A stretch of 49,461 nucleotides of DNA from Saprospiraceae bacterium (GTDB taxonomy: Bacteria > Bacteroidota > Bacteroidia > Chitinophagales > Saprospiraceae), in NCBI GenBank assembly GCA_020848995.1, contig JADLHA010000023.1:1-49461 (forward strand), written 5' to 3'. The notes below the pieces were generated by a model that was not told the DNA's origin, did not search any database, and saw nothing but the letters and a program-made list of their open reading frames with translations. Positions within the stretch are counted from its first letter, which is position 1. The number at the start of each line of letters is the position of its first letter. The translations under genes were made by a program, and so were the position numbers. Shown here one piece after another: positions 1 to 6,268 of this stretch.

Positions 1-331
1 CTGCGTCAGATGAGAAAAGGATTGACTTTTGTTTGTTTTCTCCCTTGCCGGGCTGTATGCAGCCCGGTTCCCTCACTAAATGGAGCTGTCGCTCCATTTT
101 GCTTTGCATCGTTCGGTCATCCTGGCGCAATAAAGTGTTTTTAGAAGTGCCCTTTTGCCGACAATTTCGGGGCTCCGGAGCTCCAGGTGCCCGTATCGGG
201 ACCGGGCTTCCAGATCACCCTTGGCCTTTCCAGCTATAGAACGCTGAGAGTTTCTGGTACGATGGCAAAAATCATTTTGCGAAAAGCATTCCTTTGCTTT
301 CTTTGCTGGTCGCTTGGCCGAGCGCAATGCC
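1..331. other. Non-coding left end with two strong hairpins
   Basis: No credible gene is seen here. The stretch has two close perfect hairpins: an 8-bp stem (48-55 with 60-67, four-base loop) and a 9-bp stem (78-86 with 91-99, loop TGTC) followed by a short T-rich stretch. The second looks like a weak terminator on the + strand for a gene outside the window. A 10-bp palindrome GCTCCGGAGC lies at 172-181. Bases 115-153 match a repeat at the other end of the window. The open frames on either strand have no recognisable protein content. Confidence 0.6.
115..153 (+). repeat. Dispersed repeat, left copy (inverted relative to right end)
   Basis: The 17 bases at 137-153 (GTTTTTAGAAGTGCCCT) occur exactly, reverse-complemented, at 49279-49295. 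The similarity extends outward with small gaps through a TCATCCTGGC stretch, which corresponds to TCATTCTGGC in the right-hand copies. The two copies therefore belong to one dispersed repeat family of about 40 bases. No coding content or terminal features of an insertion sequence were seen. Confidence 0.7.
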
Positions 332-808
332 ATGGAAGTCTGCATCAAACATTTTAATGAACTCACGCGGGAAGAGTTATACGCGTTGCTCAGATTGCGC
401 GCTGAAGTATTCGTCGTCGAACAGCAATGCCCCTACCTGGACCCCGACGGCATCGACCCGTCTTGCTACCATGTACTCCTCTCCATTCAGGATCAGCTCG
501 CTGCCGTCAGTCGCATCATCCCTCCCGGAATCGCCTACGCAGAGTACGCCTCGCTGGGACGAGTCGCCACTCATGGTTCCGTGCGTCGCACGGGCATTGG
601 CCGGACTACCGTGCACGAAAGCCTGCGCGCCATCGAACAATTCTTTCCGGCAGTGGCTGTAAAAATTGCGGCGCAATCTTACCTCGAGGAATTTTATCGT
701 TCCTTTGGTTTTGACCGGGCAAGTGAGGATTACCTGTTCGACGGAATTTTGCACTGCGACATGGTCAGAGCGCCAGACCTTCGCGTGCAAGGGCGAGCAG
801 ATGTTTGA
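332..808 (+). CDS. elaA: ElaA-like GNAT family N-acetyltransferase
   Basis: The protein is about 158 residues and reads as an ElaA-type acetyltransferase, which would move an acetyl group from acetyl-CoA to an unidentified amine in the cytoplasm. The N-terminal ElaA signature is clear: an F-ELT-ELY-LLRLRAEVFVVEQ run, then C-Y-D-DG-D. An acetyl-CoA loop region (GRVATHGSVRRTGIGR) is in the middle, and the C-terminal FYRSFGF turn is typical. I start at the ATG at 332; a TTG at 314 in the same frame would add six residues with no family match. The gene converges on the phosphohexomutase, and their 3' ends overlap by 44 bases, so neither has its own terminator space. The substrate is unknown. Confidence 0.9.
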   Translation: MEVCIKHFNELTREELYALLRLRAEVFVVEQQCPYLDPDGIDPSCYHVLLSIQDQLAAVSRIIPPGIAYAEYASLGRVATHGSVRRTGIGRTTVHESLRAIEQFFPAVAVKIAAQSYLEEFYRSFGFDRASEDYLFDGILHCDMVRAPDLRVQGRADV

Positions 809-2177
809 CGTCGTTTGCGTCGGTGCCTTGAGCGTAAATCCTCAACACGGGTTCTGTTCCCGACGGTCGGATCAGCAGGAAGCGGTCCCCTTCCAAAAAA
901 TATTTGTAACCGTCGAGCGCGTCGGCGTGTACAACGGCATGGTTTCCCCAGCTCCGGATTCCTTCGCTCAGTTGTTGCCGGACCCGGTCGATCACATCTG
1001 CGGCAACGGGCAGGTCGATGCGGTCGTAACAGAAAGGACCAACAATTTTATAAACCTCGTCAATGAGCTGTTGTAAAGTCTTTCCTGTCGTCGCCATGTA
1101 TTGCAGCAACGTCAGTGCGATCCAGATGCCGTCGCGTTCAGGAATGTGACCCGCCATGGCCAGTCCTCCGGACTCTTCACCCCCAACGAGCACCTCTTCC
1201 TGCAACATCACCTCGGCGATGTACTTAAAACCGATTCGGGTGGTTACGTACTTCAATCCATAATGTTGAGCCAGTTTCTCCAGTTTGGAAGAAACGGAAA
1301 AGCTCGCAACGACGGTGCCCCTGAGCTTGCGGTGTTCGACCAGGTAATGCAGCAGCAACAGCAGCAGGTGATGGGAATCGACCATCTTTCCGGAAGAATC
1401 GATGAAAGCAACCCGGTCGGCGTCTCCGTCGGTGGCCACGCCGGTGTACTGGCCGGGCAGAGCAGCCAAACGAACCATGATCTCCGAAAGGTTGCGCGCA
1501 ATGGGCTCAGGTGGCGTACCTCCAAAACCGGGATTGACCGTGCAATGAAAGGCGAGCATATCCGGAAACAGGATCCGCATGACCTCCTGGCCTGCCCCGT
1601 ACATGGCATCATATGCCAAACGAACGTTCGTTCGTATGCGGTCTAAATCGAAGTGTCGTCGCACATGATCCACATAGCCCCCTTGCAGGTTGACCATCCG
1701 GATGCGCCCCGATGTAACCAGGCTTTCAAACGATTCGGCAGGCTCGTCTGCAGTTGGCAGAATTTCCCTTTCAATGTCGGCAACATCGGAGGCGAGCAGC
1801 GGACTTCCCAGAGCCGATTTGAGTTTGAAGCCGTTGTACGACGGCGGATTGTGGCTCGCCGTAACGACGATGCCCAGTCCGGCACGATGGTGCACGACGC
1901 CCAGCGAAACCATGGGCGTGCTGGCGATTCCATGGCTCAAAAGGCATTCAATGCCTCCTGCGGCCAGTACCCTGGCAATTTCATTTTGGAACAGCTCCCC
2001 TCCAAACCGGCAGTCGTACCCGATGACGACGCGCTGCACCCCCTTGCGACGCGCCCACGTCAGGGTAGCCTGGCTGACCCTGCGTACGTTTTCAACGGTG
2101 TAGTCCTGTGCGATGATCGCCCGCCATCCGTCCGTGCCAAAGCGTATTGCCTGCATATCCGAGTGTTGTGCCTGCAA
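765..2177 (-). CDS. Phosphoglucomutase/phosphomannomutase family protein
   Basis: A cytoplasmic alpha-D-phosphohexomutase of 470 residues, the usual family length. It interconverts hexose 1- and 6-phosphates through a phosphoserine. All four landmarks are visible: the start FGTDGWR, the phosphoserine loop TASHNPPS with Ser108, the Mg-binding DGDADR loop, the sugar-recognition GGEESGG loop and the phosphate-binding RPSGTEP near the C-terminus. Substrate preference (glucose, mannose or glucosamine) cannot be told from sequence. A TATTTTTG box at 2204-2211 on the minus strand gives a leader of about 22 bases to Met1; Met8 is an alternative start. It is divergent from pcm and overlaps the 3' end of the acetyltransferase gene. 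Confidence 0.92.
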   Translation of the reverse strand: MQAQHSDMQAIRFGTDGWRAIIAQDYTVENVRRVSQATLTWARRKGVQRVVIGYDCRFGGELFQNEIARVLAAGGIECLLSHGIASTPMVSLGVVHHRAGLGIVVTASHNPPSYNGFKLKSALGSPLLASDVADIEREILPTADEPAESFESLVTSGRIRMVNLQGGYVDHVRRHFDLDRIRTNVRLAYDAMYGAGQEVMRILFPDMLAFHCTVNPGFGGTPPEPIARNLSEIMVRLAALPGQYTGVATDGDADRVAFIDSSGKMVDSHHLLLLLLHYLVEHRKLRGTVVASFSVSSKLEKLAQHYGLKYVTTRIGFKYIAEVMLQEEVLVGGEESGGLAMAGHIPERDGIWIALTLLQYMATTGKTLQQLIDEVYKIVGPFCYDRIDLPVAADVIDRVRQQLSEGIRSWGNHAVVHADALDGYKYFLEGDRFLLIRPSGTEPVLRIYAQGTDANDVKHLLALAREGLAL

Positions 2178-2203
2178 AGAACGGGATTTTGCCTGCTTCC
2201 CGC

Positions 2204-2211
2204 CAAAAATA
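2204..2211 (-). promoter_or_regulatory. TAnnTTTG -7 box for the phosphohexomutase gene
   Basis: The minus strand reads TATTTTTG, an exact match to the Bacteroidota -7 consensus TAnnTTTG, 26 bases upstream of the ATG at 2177. It sits in the AT-rich 67-base gap between two divergent genes. Confidence 0.6.
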
Positions 2212-2232
2212 ACATATTAAATATTTTTTATA

Positions 2233-2240
2233 TATATTTG
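2233..2240 (+). promoter_or_regulatory. TAnnTTTG -7 box immediately before pcm (possible leaderless start)
   Basis: TATATTTG ends four bases before the ATG at 2245. In this promoter class transcription begins about four to seven bases after the box, so the mRNA may start at or near the ATG. No good -33 TTG lies at the usual distance, so the assignment is tentative. The scpB gene shows the same four-base spacing. Confidence 0.45.
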
Positions 2241-2244
2241 CAGG

Positions 2245-2898
2245 ATGGGCAAAAGTGCAGACACTTACCGGCACAAAGGACTCCGTGCGAAACTCGTCGA
2301 CGAGCTGCGGAACAAGGGCATATCCGACGAGCGGGTTCTCGATGCGATGCTGCAAGTGCCCCGGCATTTGTTTTTCGACAAGACCTTTGAGCCCTGGGCG
2401 TACAAGGACAACGCCTTTCCCATCGACTGCGAGCAAACGATCTCGCAGCCTTATACCGTCGCCTTTCAGACTTCCCTGCTCGACGTGCAGCGCGGCGATA
2501 AGATCCTGGAAATAGGCCTTGGTAGCGGTTACCAGGCGTGTGTGCTCGCCGCGATGGGGGCAAAAGTCTATTCGCTGGAGCGACACCGTCCGCTGTACCT
2601 CAGCACGACTGCAAGGCTCCACCAAATGGGCGTACGAGGAGTGCGCACCTTCTATGGAGATGGCTTTCGCGGACTGCCGTCGTTTGCCCCATTCGACAAA
2701 ATACTCGTAACCGCCGCCGCACCCGAGATCCCGAAGGAGCTCGTACGCCAGCTCAGGGAAGGAGGCATCCTGGTGGTTCCCGTTACCCGCGGTGCCTTCC
2801 AGCAGATGCTCCGCTTGTTCAAAACGGCAGAGGGGAAATGGCTGGAAGAACAACACGGGGAATTCCGCTTTGTGCCCATGCTGGAAGGAACAGAGTAG
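2245..2898 (+). CDS. pcm: Protein-L-isoaspartate O-methyltransferase
   Basis: A cytoplasmic SAM-dependent methyltransferase that methylates isoaspartyl residues in damaged proteins and so starts their repair. The 217-residue length fits the PIMT family. It has the N-terminal MLQVPRHLF region followed by the isoaspartate-binding stretch around TISQPYTVAFQT, the SAM-binding motif LEIGLGSGYQACVLA, the acidic post-I loop, and the VTAAAPEIPKELVRQL region. Glu-Ile-Gly-x-Gly-Ser-Gly is intact. The gene is divergent from the phosphohexomutase and 114 bases upstream of the first subtilisin gene. An exact TAnnTTTG box lies four bases before the ATG. Confidence 0.95.
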   Translation: MGKSADTYRHKGLRAKLVDELRNKGISDERVLDAMLQVPRHLFFDKTFEPWAYKDNAFPIDCEQTISQPYTVAFQTSLLDVQRGDKILEIGLGSGYQACVLAAMGAKVYSLERHRPLYLSTTARLHQMGVRGVRTFYGDGFRGLPSFAPFDKILVTAAAPEIPKELVRQLREGGILVVPVTRGAFQQMLRLFKTAEGKWLEEQHGEFRFVPMLEGTE

Positions 2899-2966
2899 AT
2901 CCGGTCGTTTTCTTTTGTTTTCATTTCCAAATTCAAGTTTAAATGGCATGTGCTTAACAAAATGTT

Positions 2967-2974
2967 TAACTTTA
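2967..2974 (+). promoter_or_regulatory. Probable -7 box for the first subtilisin gene
   Basis: TAACTTTA differs from TAnnTTTG at the last base and lies 38 bases upstream of the ATG at 3013. The gap after pcm is AT-rich and holds no other candidate. Confidence 0.35.
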
Positions 2975-3012
2975 CAAAGCCCTTCCATTCAAAATAAAAA
3001 ACGCTTGCCATT

Positions 3013-4245
3013 ATGAAAAACCAAATGATTTTCTTCGGGTCGCTTTTTCTGCTCCTGTGGACTGCAGCCTGTCAGAAGGAAGGTTCAGATTCGGTAGTTT
3101 TGCCTTTACTGGTTCCGGCCAGCGACGCCATACCAGGTCAGTACATCGTGCAGTTAAAAGACGAAATCATGGCCGATTATCGCGAACCCGGGCCCATTTA
3201 TGACCGGGAGACGGCAGCCCGGGCAGCGTTACACAAACTCGATGAGTTTAAGCCTCGGGTAGCCAGGCTGCTCGCAGAAGCTGGCATCCCAGCAAACCGC
3301 ACGGAGCACTACTACTCCGAAATATTCTATGGCTTTGCTCTGCGACTGGAGCCAGACGAATTGCGACGTCTGCTCAAGCACCCTTCCGTGTTGCAGCTTG
3401 AACAGGACATGGAAGTTCGCCTACCCGACATCCGCATCGAACAGGACGGCATTCTGGCCCGGGCGCAGACCCTTCCCTGTGGCATCGTCAATGCCGGGGG
3501 GCCTGTTGACGGTTCGGGATCATCTAAATGGTGCTGGATCGTCGATACCGGCATCGACCTCGACCATCCCGACCTCAACGTGGTCACCAATTCGACTTAC
3601 GCCAAATCTTTCGTCGGCGGTTCGCCCGACGACTGCCACGGACACGGTACGCATTGCGCCGGCATTGCCGCTGCAAAAGACAATACCGTCGGCGTCGTGG
3701 GGGTGAGTGCCGGAGCCCCGGTTGTTCCCGTGCGCGTGCTGAATTGCAAGGGATCGGGCACCACTTCCAAGATCCTCGACGGGCTCAACCACGTGGCCAG
3801 CTACGACGAGCCGGGCGATGTGGTCAACATCAGCCTGGGTGGCTACTGGGGCAGCAATTGCAGCTCGCAATCGAGTTACGTCACTGCCCTGACCAACATG
3901 AGCAACGCCGGCACCCGGATTGCCGTCGCCGCTGGCAACAGTTCAGCGAATGCATCGCTGTACACCCCCGCCTGCATCAACGCGGCCAACATCCACACGG
4001 CGGCTTCGATGACCTGTGCAAAGGCCTGGTCCTCTTTTTCAAACTACGGGGTACCCCCCATAGACTGGATCGCAACGGGGTCTTCCGTTTACTCGACTTA
4101 CAAGAATGGCAAATATGCTACGATGAGCGGCACTTCCATGGCGGCACCGCACCTCACCGGGATCATGCACAGCATTCAGGCATCCCCCAACCAAAATGGC
4201 ACCGTAACGTACAACGGAACGAATTATAAGATCGCAACCCGCTAA
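3013..4245 (+). CDS. S8 (subtilisin-like) serine protease lipoprotein, first of a tandem pair
   Basis: A 410-residue exported protease. The N-terminus is a short hydrophobic signal ending in a permissive lipobox with Cys20, and the residues after it (QKEGSD) are acidic, resembling the surface-export signal of Bacteroidota lipoproteins. An inhibitor-I9-like propeptide follows (about residues 42-138, from PGQYIVQLKDE to LEQDMEVRL). The catalytic set is complete: Asp178 in IVDTGIDLDHPD, His211 in GHGTHCAG, oxyanion Asn309 in AAGNSS and Ser375 in SGTSMAAPH. The chain ends soon after the serine, with no T9SS sorting domain, so a lipid anchor is the likely retention mode. A strong terminator follows, so it is probably its own transcript. 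Substrate is unknown. Confidence 0.93.
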   Translation: MKNQMIFFGSLFLLLWTAACQKEGSDSVVLPLLVPASDAIPGQYIVQLKDEIMADYREPGPIYDRETAARAALHKLDEFKPRVARLLAEAGIPANRTEHYYSEIFYGFALRLEPDELRRLLKHPSVLQLEQDMEVRLPDIRIEQDGILARAQTLPCGIVNAGGPVDGSGSSKWCWIVDTGIDLDHPDLNVVTNSTYAKSFVGGSPDDCHGHGTHCAGIAAAKDNTVGVVGVSAGAPVVPVRVLNCKGSGTTSKILDGLNHVASYDEPGDVVNISLGGYWGSNCSSQSSYVTALTNMSNAGTRIAVAAGNSSANASLYTPACINAANIHTAASMTCAKAWSSFSNYGVPPIDWIATGSSVYSTYKNGKYATMSGTSMAAPHLTGIMHSIQASPNQNGTVTYNGTNYKIATR

Positions 4246-4272
4246 GAATCGCCTTACCTGTTACTTAACTAT

Positions 4273-4305
4273 GCCCTTCCCTTTCTCCGGAAGGGCTATT
4301 TTTTT
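4273..4305 (+). terminator. Rho-independent terminator after the first subtilisin gene
   Basis: A perfect 8-bp stem (GCCCTTCC at 4273-4280 with GGAAGGGC at 4289-4296) with an eight-base loop is followed by TATTTTTTT. It lies 27 bases after the stop codon and separates the two paralogous protease genes. Confidence 0.85.
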
Positions 4306-4398
4306 GTTCAAAGAGCAGATCATCGAACGCAGCAGGATGTTTAAACTGACATGCCGAAGGTCTACATAATTTATCCTTTCCAATTCGGAATAGATCAG

Positions 4399-4406
4399 TA
4401 CTTTTG
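4399..4406 (+). promoter_or_regulatory. TAnnTTTG -7 box for the second subtilisin gene
   Basis: TACTTTTG is an exact consensus match and ends 30 bases before the ATG at 4437. It overlaps the TTG at 4404, which is the upstream alternative start of the frame, so that TTG cannot be the translation start if this promoter is used. Confidence 0.65.
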
Positions 4407-4436
4407 CGCGACCTTTCCTCAAAAAGCTATTCAGGT

Positions 4437-5675
4437 ATGAAATTTTCCGGGGTTAAAGTTTCATCGGGGGTTTTTGCACTTATTTTGTTGGCTTCAGCCT
4501 GCCAGCAGGAAGAAAAAGAAGTCACCCTCGCTCCGCTGGTGCTCGCACCGGTTTCCGCCATTCCAGGGCATTACATTGTCCTGTTGAAATCAGACATTGT
4601 AAAAGACCATCCATTTCCGGAGCTCCCCAGCGGACACAGGCCGACTGCCCAGGATGCTCAGGCCAGGCTGGCTCATTTCAGACCCTTAGCCGGGTCCATA
4701 CTGGCGGCTTGCGGAATTCCCGCTGACCGGGTTGATGAATACTATACGGAAGTATTTCCCGGCTTTTCCATACAACTTTCTCCCTCCGAATTGGAGCGGT
4801 TGAGGCGTCACCCCATGGTTGCTACGCTGGAACAGGATATGGAGGTGCGCTTGCCCGAAACGCGCCGGGAGCCGGTTGAGCCCCATTTGCGATCGCAAAC
4901 CGTTCCCTGTGGGATCACTAACGCAGGCGGGCCTGCCGATGGTTCTGAATCGACCAAATGGTGCTGGATCGTCGACAGTGGCATTGACCTCGACCACCCG
5001 GACCTCAACGTGATCACCGATCCGACGTATGCCAAATCTTTTGCCGGTGGAACCCCCAACGATTGCAACGGCCACGGTACCCACTGCGCAGGCATTGCCG
5101 CCGCAATCGACAACACCATAGGCGTTGTGGGCGTCAGCGCCGGAGCTCCCGTGGTCCCCGTTCGCGTACTGGATTGCAATGCTTCGGGCAGAACGTCAAA
5201 AATCATCAAAGGGCTCGACCATGTGGCCCTGTACGATGAGCCCGGCGACGTCGTCAATTACAGCATTACTGCATACTGGGGCAACAACTGCGCCACCAAA
5301 TCGAGCTATGTGACGGCCATGACCGCACTCAGCAACAGTGGAACGAGGGTTGCGATTGCTGCAGGAAACTATACAGACCAGGCTTCCCTTTACACTCCAG
5401 CCTGCATCAATGCTGCCAATTTGCATACGGTGGCGTCGATGTCGTGCGGGAAATTTTGGTCCTCCTTTTCCAATTACGGGGCTCCGCCAATCGACTGGAT
5501 CGCGACGGGTTCCTCGGTGTATTCGACCTACCTCAACGGAGGGTATGCTACCCTGAGCGGAACCTCGATGGCGACTCCGCACGTCACTGGGATCATGCAC
5601 AGCCTCCAGGCATCACCGAACCAAAACGGCACGGTTGATTTTAATGGTGCCAGCTACAAGATCGCCAGCCGTTAA
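4437..5675 (+). CDS. S8 (subtilisin-like) serine protease lipoprotein, second of a tandem pair
   Basis: A 412-residue paralogue of the preceding protease with the same plan: signal peptide ending at Cys22, acidic residues after it (QQEEKE), I9-like propeptide, then Asp180 (IVDSGIDLDHPD), His213 (GHGTHCAG) and Ser377 (SGTSMATPH). The catalytic residues are offset by exactly two positions from the first copy, so there are no indels across the catalytic core. Identity is high over the catalytic domain and much lower in the N-terminal signal and propeptide. I chose the ATG at 4437, because the longer frame from a TTG at 4404 would begin inside the -7 box. Each copy has its own promoter-like signal, so they need not be co-expressed. 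Confidence 0.93.
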   Translation: MKFSGVKVSSGVFALILLASACQQEEKEVTLAPLVLAPVSAIPGHYIVLLKSDIVKDHPFPELPSGHRPTAQDAQARLAHFRPLAGSILAACGIPADRVDEYYTEVFPGFSIQLSPSELERLRRHPMVATLEQDMEVRLPETRREPVEPHLRSQTVPCGITNAGGPADGSESTKWCWIVDSGIDLDHPDLNVITDPTYAKSFAGGTPNDCNGHGTHCAGIAAAIDNTIGVVGVSAGAPVVPVRVLDCNASGRTSKIIKGLDHVALYDEPGDVVNYSITAYWGNNCATKSSYVTAMTALSNSGTRVAIAAGNYTDQASLYTPACINAANLHTVASMSCGKFWSSFSNYGAPPIDWIATGSSVYSTYLNGGYATLSGTSMATPHVTGIMHSLQASPNQNGTVDFNGASYKIASR

Positions 5676-5775
5676 GTCGTTTTTGCGCTGCGCGCTTTGG
5701 ACGCTGTCTCACAAAATGTACTCCGGACTCTGCCGCAGGGCTTCTGACCGCCCGCGGTTTTCCGCCTGTCGCCGC

Positions 5776-5783
5776 TATCTTTG
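5776..5783 (+). promoter_or_regulatory. TAnnTTTG -7 box for the DUF486 gene
   Basis: TATCTTTG is an exact match and ends 17 bases before the ATG at 5801. A T-rich stretch near 5757 sits at a reasonable -33 distance but is not a clear TTG. Confidence 0.6.
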
Positions 5784-5800
5784 TCCAATAGCCCTCCGCC

Positions 5801-6169
5801 ATGAAAGCGACCTACACGATTTTGCTGCTGATCCTGTCGAACCTCTTTATGACCCTTGCCTGGTACGGCCACCTCAAATTTGCAGACTGGAAGGGATTTA
5901 GCAAACTCGGATTGTTTTCCATCATTGCCATCAGTTGGGGGGTAGCTTTTTTTGAATATTGTTTTCAGGTGCCTGCCAACAAATTGGGCTACCACGGCAA
6001 CGGGGGGCCTTTCAGCCTGGTAGAACTCAAGGTACTTCAGGAAGTAATCACTCTTGTGGTATTCACGGCATTCACTCTTGTGGTATTCAAAAACGAAAGC
6101 CTCCGGGCCAACCACCTGACCGGATTTGCCTTTTTGGTGCTTGCCGTATATTTCATCTTTAAAAAATAG
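5801..6169 (+). CDS. DMT family / DUF486 small membrane protein
   Basis: A 122-residue integral membrane protein with four hydrophobic segments, matching the DUF486 (DMT superfamily) family in length and motifs: an early LLILSNLFMTLAWYGHLK, then SWGVAFFEYCFQVPANKLGY, then a QEVITLVVF segment and a final FAFLVLAVYFIF helix. The family is predicted to be transporter-like, but no substrate is established. An 18-base sequence is repeated 24 bases apart within the third helix region (6048-6089), giving TLVVF twice, yet the total length is normal for the family. The gene converges on the formate dehydrogenase gene. Confidence 0.85.
   Translation: MKATYTILLLILSNLFMTLAWYGHLKFADWKGFSKLGLFSIIAISWGVAFFEYCFQVPANKLGYHGNGGPFSLVELKVLQEVITLVVFTAFTLVVFKNESLRANHLTGFAFLVLAVYFIFKK
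6048..6089 (+). repeat. 18-bp direct repeat inside the DUF486 gene
   Basis: TCACTCTTGTGGTATTCA occurs at 6048-6065 and 6072-6089, period 24 bases and in frame. Because the protein length matches the family, this looks like local sequence conversion rather than an insertion. Confidence 0.85.
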
Positions 6170-6184
6170 AATCGCCCTGAAGGT

Positions 6185-6259
6185 ATTTCCCGGGGAAATC
6201 TGCCAGACTGTTAAAAAATGATTACGAACAAACGTATGTTAGTTTACAAACGTTTGTAA
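6185..6259. repeat. Two palindromes between convergent genes
   Basis: ATTTCCC-G-GGGAAAT (6185-6199) and a perfect 16-bp palindrome TTACAAACGTTTGTAA (6244-6259) lie in the 99-base gap between the 3' ends of the DUF486 and formate dehydrogenase genes. They could end transcription in either direction or bind a dimeric protein; there is no clear T tract. Confidence 0.55.
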
Positions 6260-6268
6260 GCACGATAT

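Noticed and set aside
4404-4436. TTG start for the second subtilisin gene
   Set aside because: The TTG lies inside the -7 box, and the extra residues precede a normal lipoprotein signal beginning at the ATG at 4437.
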